Assembly: GCA_002270565.1 (NCBI GenBank)
Contig: NQMI01000009.1
Coordinates: 186,001 to 250,000, forward strand
Origin: Stenocarpella maydis
Lineage: Eukaryota; Ascomycota; Sordariomycetes; Diaporthales; Diaporthaceae
DNA: 64,000 nt
Direction: 5' to 3'
Positions within the stretch are counted from its first letter, which is position 1. Each line of letters begins with the position of its first letter. This document shows positions 48,350 through 58,457 of this stretch, piece by piece. The position numbers were made by a program, and so were the translations under genes. The notes below the pieces were generated by a model. It searched no databases and was not told the origin of the DNA. It saw nothing but the letters and a program-made list of their open reading frames with translations.

Positions 48350-49671
48350 TAAACGGGAGTGGCGGCAAGCCAGCATCTTACAATGGATGCTATTCCATTC
48401 GCCCCTCAACCGGTATCATGAATACGGACGGCGTCATTGGGCAGTTTCCGTGAGTCTGAATGATCTTTCTTCCACAAATGCCGTCAACTCACGCTTTATC
48501 AAGTCTTTTCGATATGCCCGTATTCTTTGGCAGGGACCTATCAAGATTCTCGGAGTTCATCTCCGTGTGGTATGGAGATTCGCCTATGCTTCGCATTTCT
48601 TCTGAGGTTTGTGTCCCCTGTCCAAATTGTATTCCTCTCCACAGATGATGTTATTCTGCTAAATCTTGTAGGGGTCTTTCAAACTATTGTACCCTCTAGA
48701 TTACCTTCCAACTCCTAACGGAGCGCAGACAAACCTCATTTAAAGATTTATCAAAGGCCTTGAGGCATCCCTGGGTATCTCTAGGACAAATGTATCATTA
48801 GTGGAGCTCTGGAAGCAGGATCTTCCTGACGGCCCAGAGCATGACGATATTTCCACGTACTTGTAACTTGTATGTAGACTATCTTCCAGTCCCCAGGCCG
48901 TACTAAGTGTGCACAGGCTAGGGCCTATCCTTACTATCGGGACTCCTACCACGACCTTGCCGGCTTTAGGCATCAGGACCGTAAAAAGTTTGGGAAGCCT
49001 CCCTTTGTACACCACGCGATGCGGTGGCAATGGTGAGCGAACCCCTCCATGCTGTTACAATAAGGAAAACACAGGCTGATTCACGCAAAAGGGACATTTC
49101 CAAAACGATATCTCTAGAAGAGCGTGACAAGTACTGGCGTCGATCTGAAATATATCGCAAATGGCTCATTGATAGAGTCTTTGATTCTGATTCCAGGAAT
49201 TCTGTAACGATCATGGTCTTCCCTATTGAAGTCGGGGAACCAAACTACCGGGAATCTGAGATCCCGTTAGTTACCGACGTACTTACCTTCTGAAAGTTGA
49301 GGCAGGCTGCTTACACATTCACAGGCCGATGTCCATATTGCCTGGATTTGCATCATTGAATGTCTCCCATGACTAGAGCACCTCAGCTAACTGCGCCAGG
49401 TATGCCACCTGCCCTTTGCTTCATATTTACATTGACTAATACCATCACAAGTCGGCGACATCCACTTTCATTCTTGGGTCACCCAACGACAAGAGCCTTT
49501 GCCCATCGCAGTCTCTGTCATTGTCGCTCCTGGTTTGTTCATAATCAGGGGCATTGATGGCGCATCGTTTACTGACATACTATCGCAGGGACGGATCTCA
49601 TCCTGGCAGACCTGGTCGCTAAAGGATTGAAATGCGCGGGTCTCCCAACGAAGGTCAAGACTGGTAGATAA
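48350..49671 (+). pseudogene. Amidase (amidase-signature family), 5'-truncated and frameshifted
   Basis: Ordered fragments of one protein occur in changing frames. SGSGGKPASYNGCYSIRPST, the amidase-signature Gly/Ser block, lies at about 48350-48420. ALSSLFDMPVFFGRDL and EFISVWYGDSPMLR lie at 48.49-48.60. A LWKQDLPDGPEHDDISTYL-like piece lies near 48.81-48.87. YYRDSYHDLAGFRHQ and KFGKPPFVHHAMRWQW lie at 48.93-49.03. ERDKYWRRSEIYRKWLIDRV and VTIMVFPIEVGEPNYRES lie at 49.11-49.26. The tail follows at 49.47-49.67 (HSWVTQRQEPLPIAVSVIVA, TDLILADLVAKGLKCAGLP). The first 150 or so residues are absent. The break is about 35 bp from the end of the Mutator-like element, which suggests insertion or associated rearrangement. 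Several stops and indels exclude function. Confidence 0.8.
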
Positions 49672-49851
49672 GTTTTTGGAACTCACTAAATTGGCTGTTG
49701 TGGACAATGGGTAGGCCAGAAACAATATTTTGTTCAGTGTTCGGGCGACACCTAGACGTGTATCACAGATGCCAGCGAAACTGAATGACATGCGCATCGA
49801 CCCTGAGACCTACATGAGTATGTAGTCCTAGAAGCCGCACTGCCACCCCTT

Positions 49852-51702
49852 CTAGCTTTCCAATGCATCCATGTCTAGCTCCTCCTGACGGCGGGCTACT
49901 AGGAGTTTGATACCGGAGGGTAGCGTGTAGATTGAGCCGGTCGCATAGCTGGGTATGTTTCTCACATCCTCGGGCACCTTCCAGTCGTACTTGAGCAAGA
50001 TGTGGGCAAAGGCGATCTTAAGCTCGTTCGCGGCGAAGAAGCGGCCCGGGCAGGCGTGGAGACCGTGGCCAAAGCCGATATGCTTGTTGGAGGAGTTGGC
50101 AAGGTGCGCCTTGTTCTCCTCCCCTGCCTCACGCATTCGTATGAAACGAAACGGGTCCCACCGCAGCGGATCCGGGTAGTATTCCTCGTTGAGCAGCACC
50201 GTACGCCCATCCATAGCGATCAGGGTGCCCTTCTTGATGACGAAGCCATCCTTCAGCCTGATGTCGGCAAGGGCTTTGCGTCGGAAGTAGGCTACGGAGA
50301 TGTTTGATTAGCTTCACTAAATGTCTATCAAGGGTTGCTAATCCCGAAGGGGACGCCGGGAGGCCGACGTGACCAAACCCACCAAGCATGACGGGCCGCA
50401 GCCTCTGAGATTCCTTGAAGCAGGCGTCCATGAGGTGGAGCTTCTGGAAGGCGGACTTCTTGAGGCCGTCGGTCTGGAGGACACGTATGGCCTCTTCTCG
50501 CAGGGGGCCGAGGATTTCGGGGTGTTTCGCAATGTCCAACATGGTCTGGATCAGCAGGTCGGTTGTGGTATCGACGGCGGCCAAGGTGATGCTGATCTGA
50601 ATTTCGGTTGGGTCGTGATCAGGGCGCATTTCCTGCGAAAACCACTCGATGGAGTCGTTATACGGATTGGGCTCGCCTCGCGCGGCAGCGGCCTTCTTAA
50701 TGGCGATGCGGCGGTCGACGTGCGGCTGCAAGACGGCGCGGCAGCGCTGCAGTCGGCGACGGATCTCAGCAAAATCGGGCAGGAACCAGTGCAGCCACGG
50801 GCGCATCCATCGTGGCCACTGGTGCAGGTAAAACACACCCTTGAAGGCGGCCGACGTGTATCGCGACGACGCCTGAATCCATTCCTTGTCGTTGCAGAGT
50901 TCCTCGCCCATAAAGATACGTGACGTCATGCGCCCGACAAGAACCATGACATTATCGGGTGTCACTTCAGCCCACTCTGCTCGCGGTGACTTAGTGCCCT
51001 AACTTTAAAACGCGTAGATATGAAAGAATGAGCATACCCTACCTTTAGAGCGAGGAAATATATCATTAAGGGCTTTTGACGCCTCTGCCGATATGGGTGC
51101 TGTTAGGTTTGCTAGTTAAGAAAATATCATTAGCTTCTCAAATCAGATACGGGGCTTAACTAGAGCTGAAATAAATTATACATAGAGCCTTAGTTAGATG
51201 GTTTTGAATAACGGCGTTAAAACCGTCCTGGATTTTCAACGGAGTAAGGCCGGGAACATAAGCATGGGCGGCCTGAAATAAATCATTAGGATAAAAGCTG
51301 TGTATTTACCACCACAACACGTCATGAACGTACATCACCTGCTGACTCGGAGAAGTCTAGCTCGCGGTTATTCTTCAGCTCCTCAGCCCACGCTTTCGGC
51401 ACTATAACCAGGTCCCCAACATCTGTATAGATCCTGTAAGGGCTCTCTGGGAACATCTGTGTGCCCTGCGCTAGCAGCTCCCGACTCCTGCCCATGTAGT
51501 CGAGGAGCCGCGATCTCCAGGTCAACTCGGTGGCCTTCTTTGGGTTCAGCCGGGGTAGGTCAGGGTAGCTCTCCCGTTGTATATACGTAACGAGAAGGAG
51601 AAAGGCGGCCGTGACGAAGTACGGCGCGTACCAGGACGCTCCATTGCTGGTCGAAACATCCTGGACCGGCAGGCCAAGATGTGAGACGTTATTGAGAGAC
51701 AT
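49852..51702 (-). CDS. Cytochrome P450 monooxygenase
   Basis: Five exons on the minus strand, 51702-51334, 51272-51182, 51111-51038, 50998-50374 and 50291-49852, join in phase to 532 residues. The N-terminus has one membrane anchor (WYAPYFVTAAFLLLVTYI) and a proline-containing hinge (YPDLPRLNP). The I-helix has AAVDTTTDLL in place of the usual AGxDTT. The ExxR motif is KESQRLRP, the PERF-like motif is RWDPFRFIR and the heme Cys loop is FGHGLHACPGR. These place it as a microsomal class II P450 of the kind found in fungal metabolite and detoxification clusters. The intron at 51037-50999 is only 39 nt, but using it keeps the frame and gives PRSKGR-GTKSPRAEWAEV. The gene lies 0.2 kb from the amidase relic and looks intact. 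Confidence 0.88.
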
Positions 51703-52062
51703 GAGCGATAACTATAGTAGCGGAATAACAGGTACTGTGGTGATCAAAAGATGGGTTTGTTTTGCTTCTCGTGGCTAGAACTCAGCCAAAGATACTATAT
51801 AGCTGGTTATGGTGGGGAACCGGAACAGTATTTGTGCGCCAACCACTCCCCGAAAGCCCGAGGGTGGGAACTCCTACATACATGTACACTGAGGATCCCT
51901 CATTCTGCACCTCCACCAGGGTAATAAACATTATTTATGTCAAGACTGACGCACTTAATCCACGGAACCCATGGTACGTGTCTTTGAGATAAGTTTCCTC
52001 AGATTTTGATGTAACTCATGTTGATGCTTTAAAAGCTAATGATTTGCCTAAGTCCCTCCACC

Positions 52063-52253
52063 ATCCCCTGTGGTGCCGTAATGGCGTAAAGTAAATCCGG
52101 CTCTCCGCTGTGGTGCCATATCGGCGTATTGAGATAAAAGTGGAATCAAGCAGGGATTGTAATCAAATAAGATCTGCTCCCGAATTCCCCATACCAATAA
52201 GAGAGACTGCAAGAGCCGGATTTACTTTACGCCGTTACGGTACTACAGGGGAT
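52063..52253. mobile_element. 191 bp MITE with 42 bp inverted ends
   Basis: Left arm 52063-52104 (atcccctgtggtgccgtaat ... ccggctct) and right arm 52212-52253 are inverted copies. They differ at three of 42 positions, all transitions. Inside, near 52106-52127, a partial degenerate copy of the same motif (gctgtggtgccatatcggcg) occurs. There is no coding capacity. The two flanking bases give no usable duplication. Confidence 0.75.
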
Positions 52254-52362
52254 AGAAATGGGGCGAAGACGTGACAGCCGCGGGGGATGTAGCCGGTGGG
52301 TCACTACTTGGAAATGTAATGTTTGTTTCCCTGGTGAAGGTGTAACATGGCGGCTGGTCGGC

Positions 52363-52399
52363 ATCCCCTGTGGTGCTGTAACGGCGTAAAGTAAATCCG
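52363..52399. repeat. Solitary third copy of the MITE end
   Basis: The sequence atcccctgtggtgctgtaac followed by ggcgtaaagtaaatccg repeats the left arm of the 191 bp element, but no partner is seen before the truncated Mutator copy begins. It may be the end of a second MITE cut off by that insertion. Confidence 0.6.
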
Positions 52400-52431
52400 T
52401 GCTTGCTTTTCCACTTTCTAGCCCCTATAAT

Positions 52432-55110
52432 TGAGAACGGATATTCGCACCGAGGAAATCGGCTGGTACACCGATACATATTGGCCCAGTGCGCCAACCT
52501 TAATTTGCACCACCAGTCTGCCATATATAACAGAAATACACAGTCATTAACTATATATCTATTGCACATTATCATCGCTTCTGCTTGCTACTATCGTGAC
52601 TTCTGGCCTTAGTATTTTGCTACTTTCTTCATCACCTGGGCCGTTCCACCTTATAATTGAGCACCTGAATCTCCTCCTGGGTCTCCTTCTCATTACCAAT
52701 AAGGTCTTCTATAGTCAACTTTACCCATGGCAGCTGGTTGATAGTCTTACGAGCCCTTATATGGGGCTTCTTAACTGCTGACCCTAGTGTTAAGGCTGTC
52801 TCTGCAGAATGTTGCTTCAGAAGCTAGCGAGTGGGTAGCTTTGTGAGCCCTGCCGCTAACTGCTTGTCCCATCGGATGGCTTCTCGCTAGTTCTTCCTGC
52901 TATAAGAGTCCTCTTTATCAAGCAACTAAAGGGTCTTATTATTCCACTTGAATGCTAAGTTAACACATTATATAGAAGCTATTATTACCCTTATCTTATT
53001 ACGTACCCTAATACCCAGATTGGTGGTTATTAAGGCTGTCTTCTTGCCCATTATGGCCTTCCTACGGGCTGTAAGGATACTATCTTTATCTATACTAAAT
53101 GTAATCTTATTGTAAGGTCTTCCCTTTATTATAGTAACCTTCTAGGGCGAGAGAACTGCTAAGAGAGGGTTTCCAACTAAAAGGTTATAATCTAGCTAGT
53201 AAGACTTATAGATATCCTCTCTCTAAAGAGGATAACTGACTTCCTCTCTATTGGTAATTTAGCTTGCATAGGGCAAGCTATATTAGGTGTAGATAGAATA
53301 ATTATACATTGCTAGCAAGCAATTACCCTGTAGGAGTTATTTCTTAAGCATATATATTGTTCCGGGGTCTAGGGGAACCGGCATGTTTCGGAATCCGGAG
53401 GAAAACCAGCCTTGGCATCCCCCCCCCCTCCAAGACTATAAGAAGGGGCCTTCCTGCGTTGCTTTTGAGAAATTTCTAGTCCTAGAGAATCAATCTTTTT
53501 ATACCCTGTGAATTTGTATCTGTCAGATATATACGTGTGTACTGTGAAACTATTTCTTGTGCCCTCTTTTTCTGCCTCTCCTTTTTGGCACCCTCTATTC
53601 CCCTCATAACTCTCCTATCGCGTCAGGGGCTCCTCTTCTTGCCTTCCACGCTCCTCTTGGGGTGGTTGCTTGATCAGGGCTCTGGCAGAACGTGTGCCTT
53701 TTTGTGTGTGTGGAGGTTTTGTCCTCTCGCTCTCCCCTTTGGGCCCGTTTTCAATATCACGAAACTCCTCATTATAAAGAGAAGTTTAAGGGCTGCCTAT
53801 AAGATTTAAATTAAAAGCTTCCCTAGCTATTTCTACCTATTAAATTTCTCTAATAATAAGGTCTTCTAATAAGCTTCTTTTAAGCATAGGGCACAAGAAC
53901 TATCCGTAATTATCTCATTAGCAGCCTTAACTAAGTAGAGAATATTGCCTATCCCGTGGCTGATATAGACCTTAAATTTGCAGTAGGTAGCTTCTGTTAA
54001 TGAAGTTATATGTAAGCCAAAGTTAAGGATCTTATAGGTCTTATACCCAGCCCATTTAATAACAATCTTCTCTTCTTTATTAACATACTAGGTCTGAAGG
54101 TAGTTAATAATTGCTACCTAGTCTGAGAACTTCTCTTAAAGGTACTGCTAAGCTATATTATAAATCTCATGATTAATAAAGTATTCTATAAATATAAGGA
54201 AATTAAATAGAGCTTAGCGGGTATAGAGGATATCCTCCAAATTAGGGACCTTAGCAGATATCATAGCCTTATTTCTCTCTAGCGTATTAAGCGCAGCTAT
54301 TATTGGGTCTTTTACTTCTAAATCCTCATCAGCTTCCTCCTCTTCCTCATCCTCCTCTTCTTCTATTATTACTAGTAGCTTCTTCTACTTCTTTTTAATA
54401 TTTAGTGTAATATTTATATTAATATGGAAGATATATAGTTGGTGGTATACCTAAGGGAATTCATATATAAGGGCATTAATTAGAGTAGTATTATAGCATT
54501 AATTAGAGTAGTATTATAGTTAGTTATATAGACTATTAGGTTATTAGCTTAGTAATAATGAAGGAGGTTATGAACTTGCTTAAGAAGCTACTGAAAGTTG
54601 GGTTCCTTCTTATTATTAATAATGCCTTAAAATAAGGGTAAGTTCTTCCTTATATAGGTTATATAAGTGCCTTAGAAGTATAGTATCTTCTTATTATTTA
54701 TTATATATATATAGTCCATAGATAGGCACTATGTGAAGCGATTCTCTTATATTTATGTTAACTACTTCTTTATGCACCAGAAGATGCCTGTAATATTGCC
54801 ATTAATATTAATTGCCCAGCGGTACTAGTAATTCTTCTTCTCAAGCAGATCCAATATTACTTAGGTTAGAGTATAGATTCTAACCTTCTCCTTCCATTAG
54901 TGTGCAAGCTAGTTCTTTATTATATTAGGCCCTAATTATATATCTAGGTATTATTATTAGAGTGCTTATTCTAGTTTCTTCAGCTTAGCTATAGAGGGAT
55001 CTTAGGCTATATGGGAGAGGAATTCTTATTAGGAGTCTATTAGTTTAGCCTAACTATACTAGGCACCCTTAACTTCCTGGGGACCATAGTGGGTATACTT
55101 CTTCTCCTGC
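52432..55110 (-). mobile_element. Second Mutator-like element copy, truncated and heavily mutated
   Basis: From about 52437 the sequence follows the 45.4 kb element closely. It begins with its degraded end (atattcgcacc), then the C-terminal coding block (tcctcctgggtctccttctc, accaataaggtcttctatag). It continues through the acidic and catalytic regions to about 55.1 kb, where similarity fades and the N-terminal third and right terminal repeat are missing. It is more AT-rich than the first copy. Most differences look like C-to-T or G-to-A changes, consistent with RIP. A near-tandem duplication of about 25 bp occurs at 54473-54518 (ggcattaattagagtagtat, repeated). A 396 bp solo LTR is inserted at 53358. 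Confidence 0.8.
53358..53753. mobile_element. Solo LTR (396 bp) nested in the truncated Mutator copy
   Basis: Alignment by eye with the first Mutator copy shows one block absent there. It starts tgttccggggtctagggg and ends gggcccgttttca, so it has TG...CA termini. Flanks are tatat on the left and atatc on the right, an imperfect 5 bp duplication. It carries a TATA-like tttttata and a C9-10 run near 53420. No retrotransposon coding sequence adjoins it, so it is a recombined solo LTR. It is less AT-rich than the host element, so it arrived after most of the mutation of that copy. Confidence 0.65.
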
Positions 55111-55808
55111 AGAATAAGTTGCTACTTACCTTCCAACATATATATTATTATTATTATATTTTAATTTCCTAAAGTTGTCCTAATGTGGATTAGTCCGTTA
55201 ATGGTTCTTAAAGCTAGATTAGTTAGTTTAGACACTATAGTATTATATAGAAAAAAGGGCACCCCTACTGAGTCTACCTGATCCGTGTGTTTTGTAGCTT
55301 TTTGGCTGTTCTGGCTGAGAAAGTACCGGTGGGTCCTAGTGGATCTGTTCCCGCAAACACCTGACCTGGATGCCGTTTTTAACCTCAACCACCATAATAT
55401 ACCTCTGAAAATATTTAGTTAAAGAGTGGGAACTATTGTTGGAAATGAAGCTAATTAGGTAAGTTCTTCAATACCGCTACCCTTTGCCGCCCTCTTTATC
55501 CGGGCCCTCTTCGTCAAGGCCCTCTTCGTCAAGGCCCTCTTTATTAGGGCCCTCTTCGTTAGGGCCCCTTCGCCGTAGCCCGTTTGAGTAAGGTATGTAA
55601 GCTTCGATCTACATCCCGCTCCGCTAATCCCTTGGCCGCTAGGGATTGACGATTAGTCTAGGGCTGGCAATTAAACTAGCGGCCCACGGTCTATTTTAAT
55701 GTTTAAATTAGGACTTATAGGTACTGACTTAGGACCTGTGGGTAGTTTAATTCCTGGAATTACCTAGGTACCCATTGGGTATTACCTGCGGGTGGGTATT
55801 TCCTGGGC
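55111..55808. other. Intergenic region with a minisatellite
   Basis: No gene recognised. A 75-codon minus-strand frame at 55161-55388 has no known motif. A six-unit 15 bp repeat lies at 55489-55578. Confidence 0.45.
55489..55578. repeat. 15 bp minisatellite, six units
   Basis: Six consecutive 15 bp units follow the consensus gccctcttcgtcaag; units 2 and 3 are identical. The others vary mainly at positions 9-15. The unit has no clear relation to neighbouring genes. Confidence 0.9.
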
Positions 55809-56350
55809 CTACCAGTGCGGCACGCGCGGGCTGCCGATGAGGCCCGAGAAGCTGCGCGTGCGGCTCCAGCCGTCCTTCAGCAGGTTGCCCCCCTCGCCCA
55901 GGGCGGGGTCGTCGGACAGGTTCCGGTCCAGGTTCTCTTGGCGCGCTCGCTGCCAGCCGGGCCCTGAGGCCGTCACCTCTGCCCACCGCTCGGCGGTCGT
56001 CTCAACCTGCTCCCACGTACAATGGCGTGCGTTGAAATACGTACACGTGCTTGGCGTGCTTTGCTAGCTCTGGCGTTACCTGCACGCTTGTTGCGCCTGT
56101 TCCGAGAATGCCTACTAGTACCTTATTTCCACGGTTAACCATCTCAGGGTTCATCTGGCTGCCGCCTGCATATTCATAATCCCACCGAGCTGTGTGGAAT
56201 ATCTTGCGGTTACGTCGGAAACCGTCTAGCCCGGGTAGGTTTGGGGCTGGGGGCACATTTAGAGGCCCTGGCGCCGGGATAAAGTCCTGTGTGCAGACCG
56301 TAAATTCACCGTTAAGGTCAGCACCCCTTCCCATCCAGCGCCGAATGCTC
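55809..56350 (-). pseudogene. Baeyer-Villiger-type FAD monooxygenase, internal fragment
   Basis: On the minus strand the segment APGPLNVPPAPNLPGLDGF is followed by KIFHTARWDYEYAGGS and by VGILGTGATSVQVTPELAKH and VYVFQRTP. These are the BVMO fingerprint region (FxGxxxHTxxW) and its NADPH-binding Rossmann motif. The frame then changes, and the downstream part reads ETTAERWAEVTASGPGWQRA, RQENLDRNLSDDPALGEGG and GWSRTRSFSGLIGSP before a TAG at 55809. The N-terminal FAD-binding domain and the C-terminal third are missing. At least one indel lies near 56020. It cannot make an enzyme. It sits between the minisatellite and the damaged SDR gene. Confidence 0.8.
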
Positions 56351-56843
56351 GGGACCCCCTGCCTCGTATTTCGTGTCCTCGCCAAGACATAATGTCCCCG
56401 CCACAATGGCAATCGCTGACGATAACCACAACATCATAGAAATCGTGGACTCCCAATTCATCACTCAGAGCGAGGACTATAACTCTCGGGAGAGGGAAGT
56501 ACGCGAGACCAAACAAAGGTTTGGAGACCAACGGCTAACCGGGCGACAACAGGGAAGGGCTCTCGCAGCAGGGGGGCGAGCACAAGTGGAGAACCATCTT
56601 CAATTCTGCGTGGGATGGGCGACAACCTGGAGTGTGTTGTTGCCTGGATTCGGGTTAGGACGCACGAATTCCATTTAAGATGTATATTATGGCTACGCTC
56701 CGCAGCAGCATACCGACACTGCCCAGATAGATCTAATACCGTGAACTATGAAGCTTAGGAGCTAAAGGTTACTCTATAACAGTTAACAATATTAAGGAGC
56801 CAAGATGGTCAAACTGTAGGCCTGCCTGAAGCTGCCACTTCGT
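56351..56843. other. Intergenic region, nothing recognised
   Basis: Possibly the remainder of the monooxygenase gene's 5' part, but no further family motif was seen. Confidence 0.4.
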
Positions 56844-57683
56844 TCATCGACGGCAGTGACGCCTCACGCGACAGGAGTATATAGTGTCGAACTTCTCATA
56901 TCCCGCACCCTGGACAAATGTCTGCATCCACGGGCCCTGCGCCTTGGCGTGGGCCAGCTCCCAGTAGAGATGGGCATGTGCGTCAGCGTTGACGCGGTAT
57001 TTGGGCTGTCCGTCTGGCTTTCGTTGGTCGGCATAGTAGAATCTTGACGGCGTTAGTTCTCCCGGGCAAAGAATTCCCGAGCACGGGTCGAGTGCTTACT
57101 TGTACCCACGGTCCTTGTACGCCGCCGAGGCCGCCCAGATCATGTGAGCAGCGCCCGACTTGCCGATACCCGCGGCGACAAACCACGGGAGGATGGTGAC
57201 CTACAGGATATTGCCGGTGTAGATGAAGGTGCGCGGGGCCGAGGCCGGAAGCTCTGCAAAGCCCGAGACGGCCTGTTGCGCGGCGACAAAGGCACTGTGG
57301 ATGTTGATGGTTGTGTCGCGACTCAACTCGGTAAGGGAGAGGGAAAGGGGTTCGTCGGCTGGTGTGAGGCTCCCGGCGCTGGCTGCAGAACGTCAGCCGG
57401 CTAACGTTAGCAACGGCACCGTTGGGGACGAGGGCTTGCCATTGTAGATGACGACACTGGGGACGCCAAACACCTTCTTCACCTTGGTAAAGGCATTGAC
57501 CACATCGTCGGTTATGGAGAAGTCGCTTGGGATGTTCAGCTGGTTGTCGGTGCTGTCGGCCTCCTTCAGCGAGCGGGCAGCAAGGGCGACCTTATAGCCC
57601 TTGAAGGCGAAGGTGCGGGCGACGGCCTGGCCGATATTGGAGCCTGCGCCGAGGATGAGGACAACGGGGGACTTGGCGGCCAT
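56844..57683 (-). pseudogene. Short-chain dehydrogenase/reductase with one premature stop and a GC-AG intron
   Basis: Three exons, 57683-57440, 57382-57100 and 57042-56844, join in phase to 241 codons plus stop. The NAD(P) motif is VLILGAGSNIGQAVARTF. The expected NAG-like motif is at the first junction (VVIYN-ASAGSLTPAD). Later blocks are TTINIHSAFVAAQQAVSGF, TFIYTGN, IGKSGAAHMIWAASAAYKD and YRVNADAHAHLYWELA. Codon 142 is TAG (57203-57201), where Gln would fit (CAG to TAG). Everything else is intact, so the gene was lost recently or the stop is a sequencing error. The first intron starts GCAAGC and ends TGCAG (57 nt). Splicing there restores the frame and removes a TGA. It is divergent from the NmrA-like gene with a 774 bp shared promoter region. 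Confidence 0.78.
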
Positions 57684-58457
57684 GATTTGATGCTAGGTCG
57701 ACTATTAAAGATCGGTTACTTGGGGATATTCCGTACTTGATCGTGCCTCGAATGGGGAATAAGTCAGGCGCAAGTCCCATGAAATACGAAGCCTCGAGGC
57801 CGCTATAAAGCCGAGTACTTGGATAAGGTCGTACTCGGTGTCCCAAGGCGGCTGTGGGCGATCCAATTCTCTGTGCTGCTGTTCACAAGCCGAAACCATA
57901 TGTCAGCCCAAGTAACTTGTCGAGCAAAGAGTAAGCGAATGCGTCGTTAAGTGTGCACAGCAAAGCACACCTCGGGGCCTCTCGGGAATACTTACTGATG
58001 CTTGGTCAAGCGTGGCATGATTTCTCATCAAATGTGACTAGGCAGTCGAGGCCTGTTGCTTGGCCACACAGTCGTGCTTGGCTCTTGTCGGCATTAGTTG
58101 CATAAAACTGAGCGATCTATGAACGCTGTGTGGTTCAATCAATTGACCAGTCGTTTGGTTTGGGTGGCCCGCATATGATATAGACTAAGTGTTGGCAAGT
58201 ATTTCCGAATAACTAACGGCATCAGGTTAGACGATCAAGGTGTCCCTCGACAACCTGTACTGGCTGCTGAGGAATATTGTAGGGAAATCAAAGGCATGGA
58301 AACAGTCTACCCTAGGGTAAGGGCGATGAAGAATATAAAGGCTCGACGAAATCGCCTCAAAACACATTCACCTACTTTCAATCTCCAGAGTCGAAAAGAG
58401 CACTTCTCGTCCAGCAGCAGAATCCTTTTCATCTACTTCAAAGCAGACTCTGTCAAT
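57684..58457. promoter_or_regulatory. Divergent promoter region between SDR and NmrA-like genes
   Basis: 774 bp of normal composition separate the two start codons. A shared regulatory region is likely from position alone. No binding site could be named with confidence. Confidence 0.5.

Larger units (their letters stand above)
51703..52431. other. P450 promoter and MITE-bearing intergenic region
   Basis: The P450 promoter should lie at 51.7-52.0 kb. The rest is occupied by a 191 bp inverted-repeat element and a third copy of its end (separate entries). Confidence 0.55.

Noticed and set aside
53537..53809. 90-codon hydrophobic frame in the second Mutator copy
   Set aside because: It lies inside the solo LTR and runs across its boundary, so it is chance.
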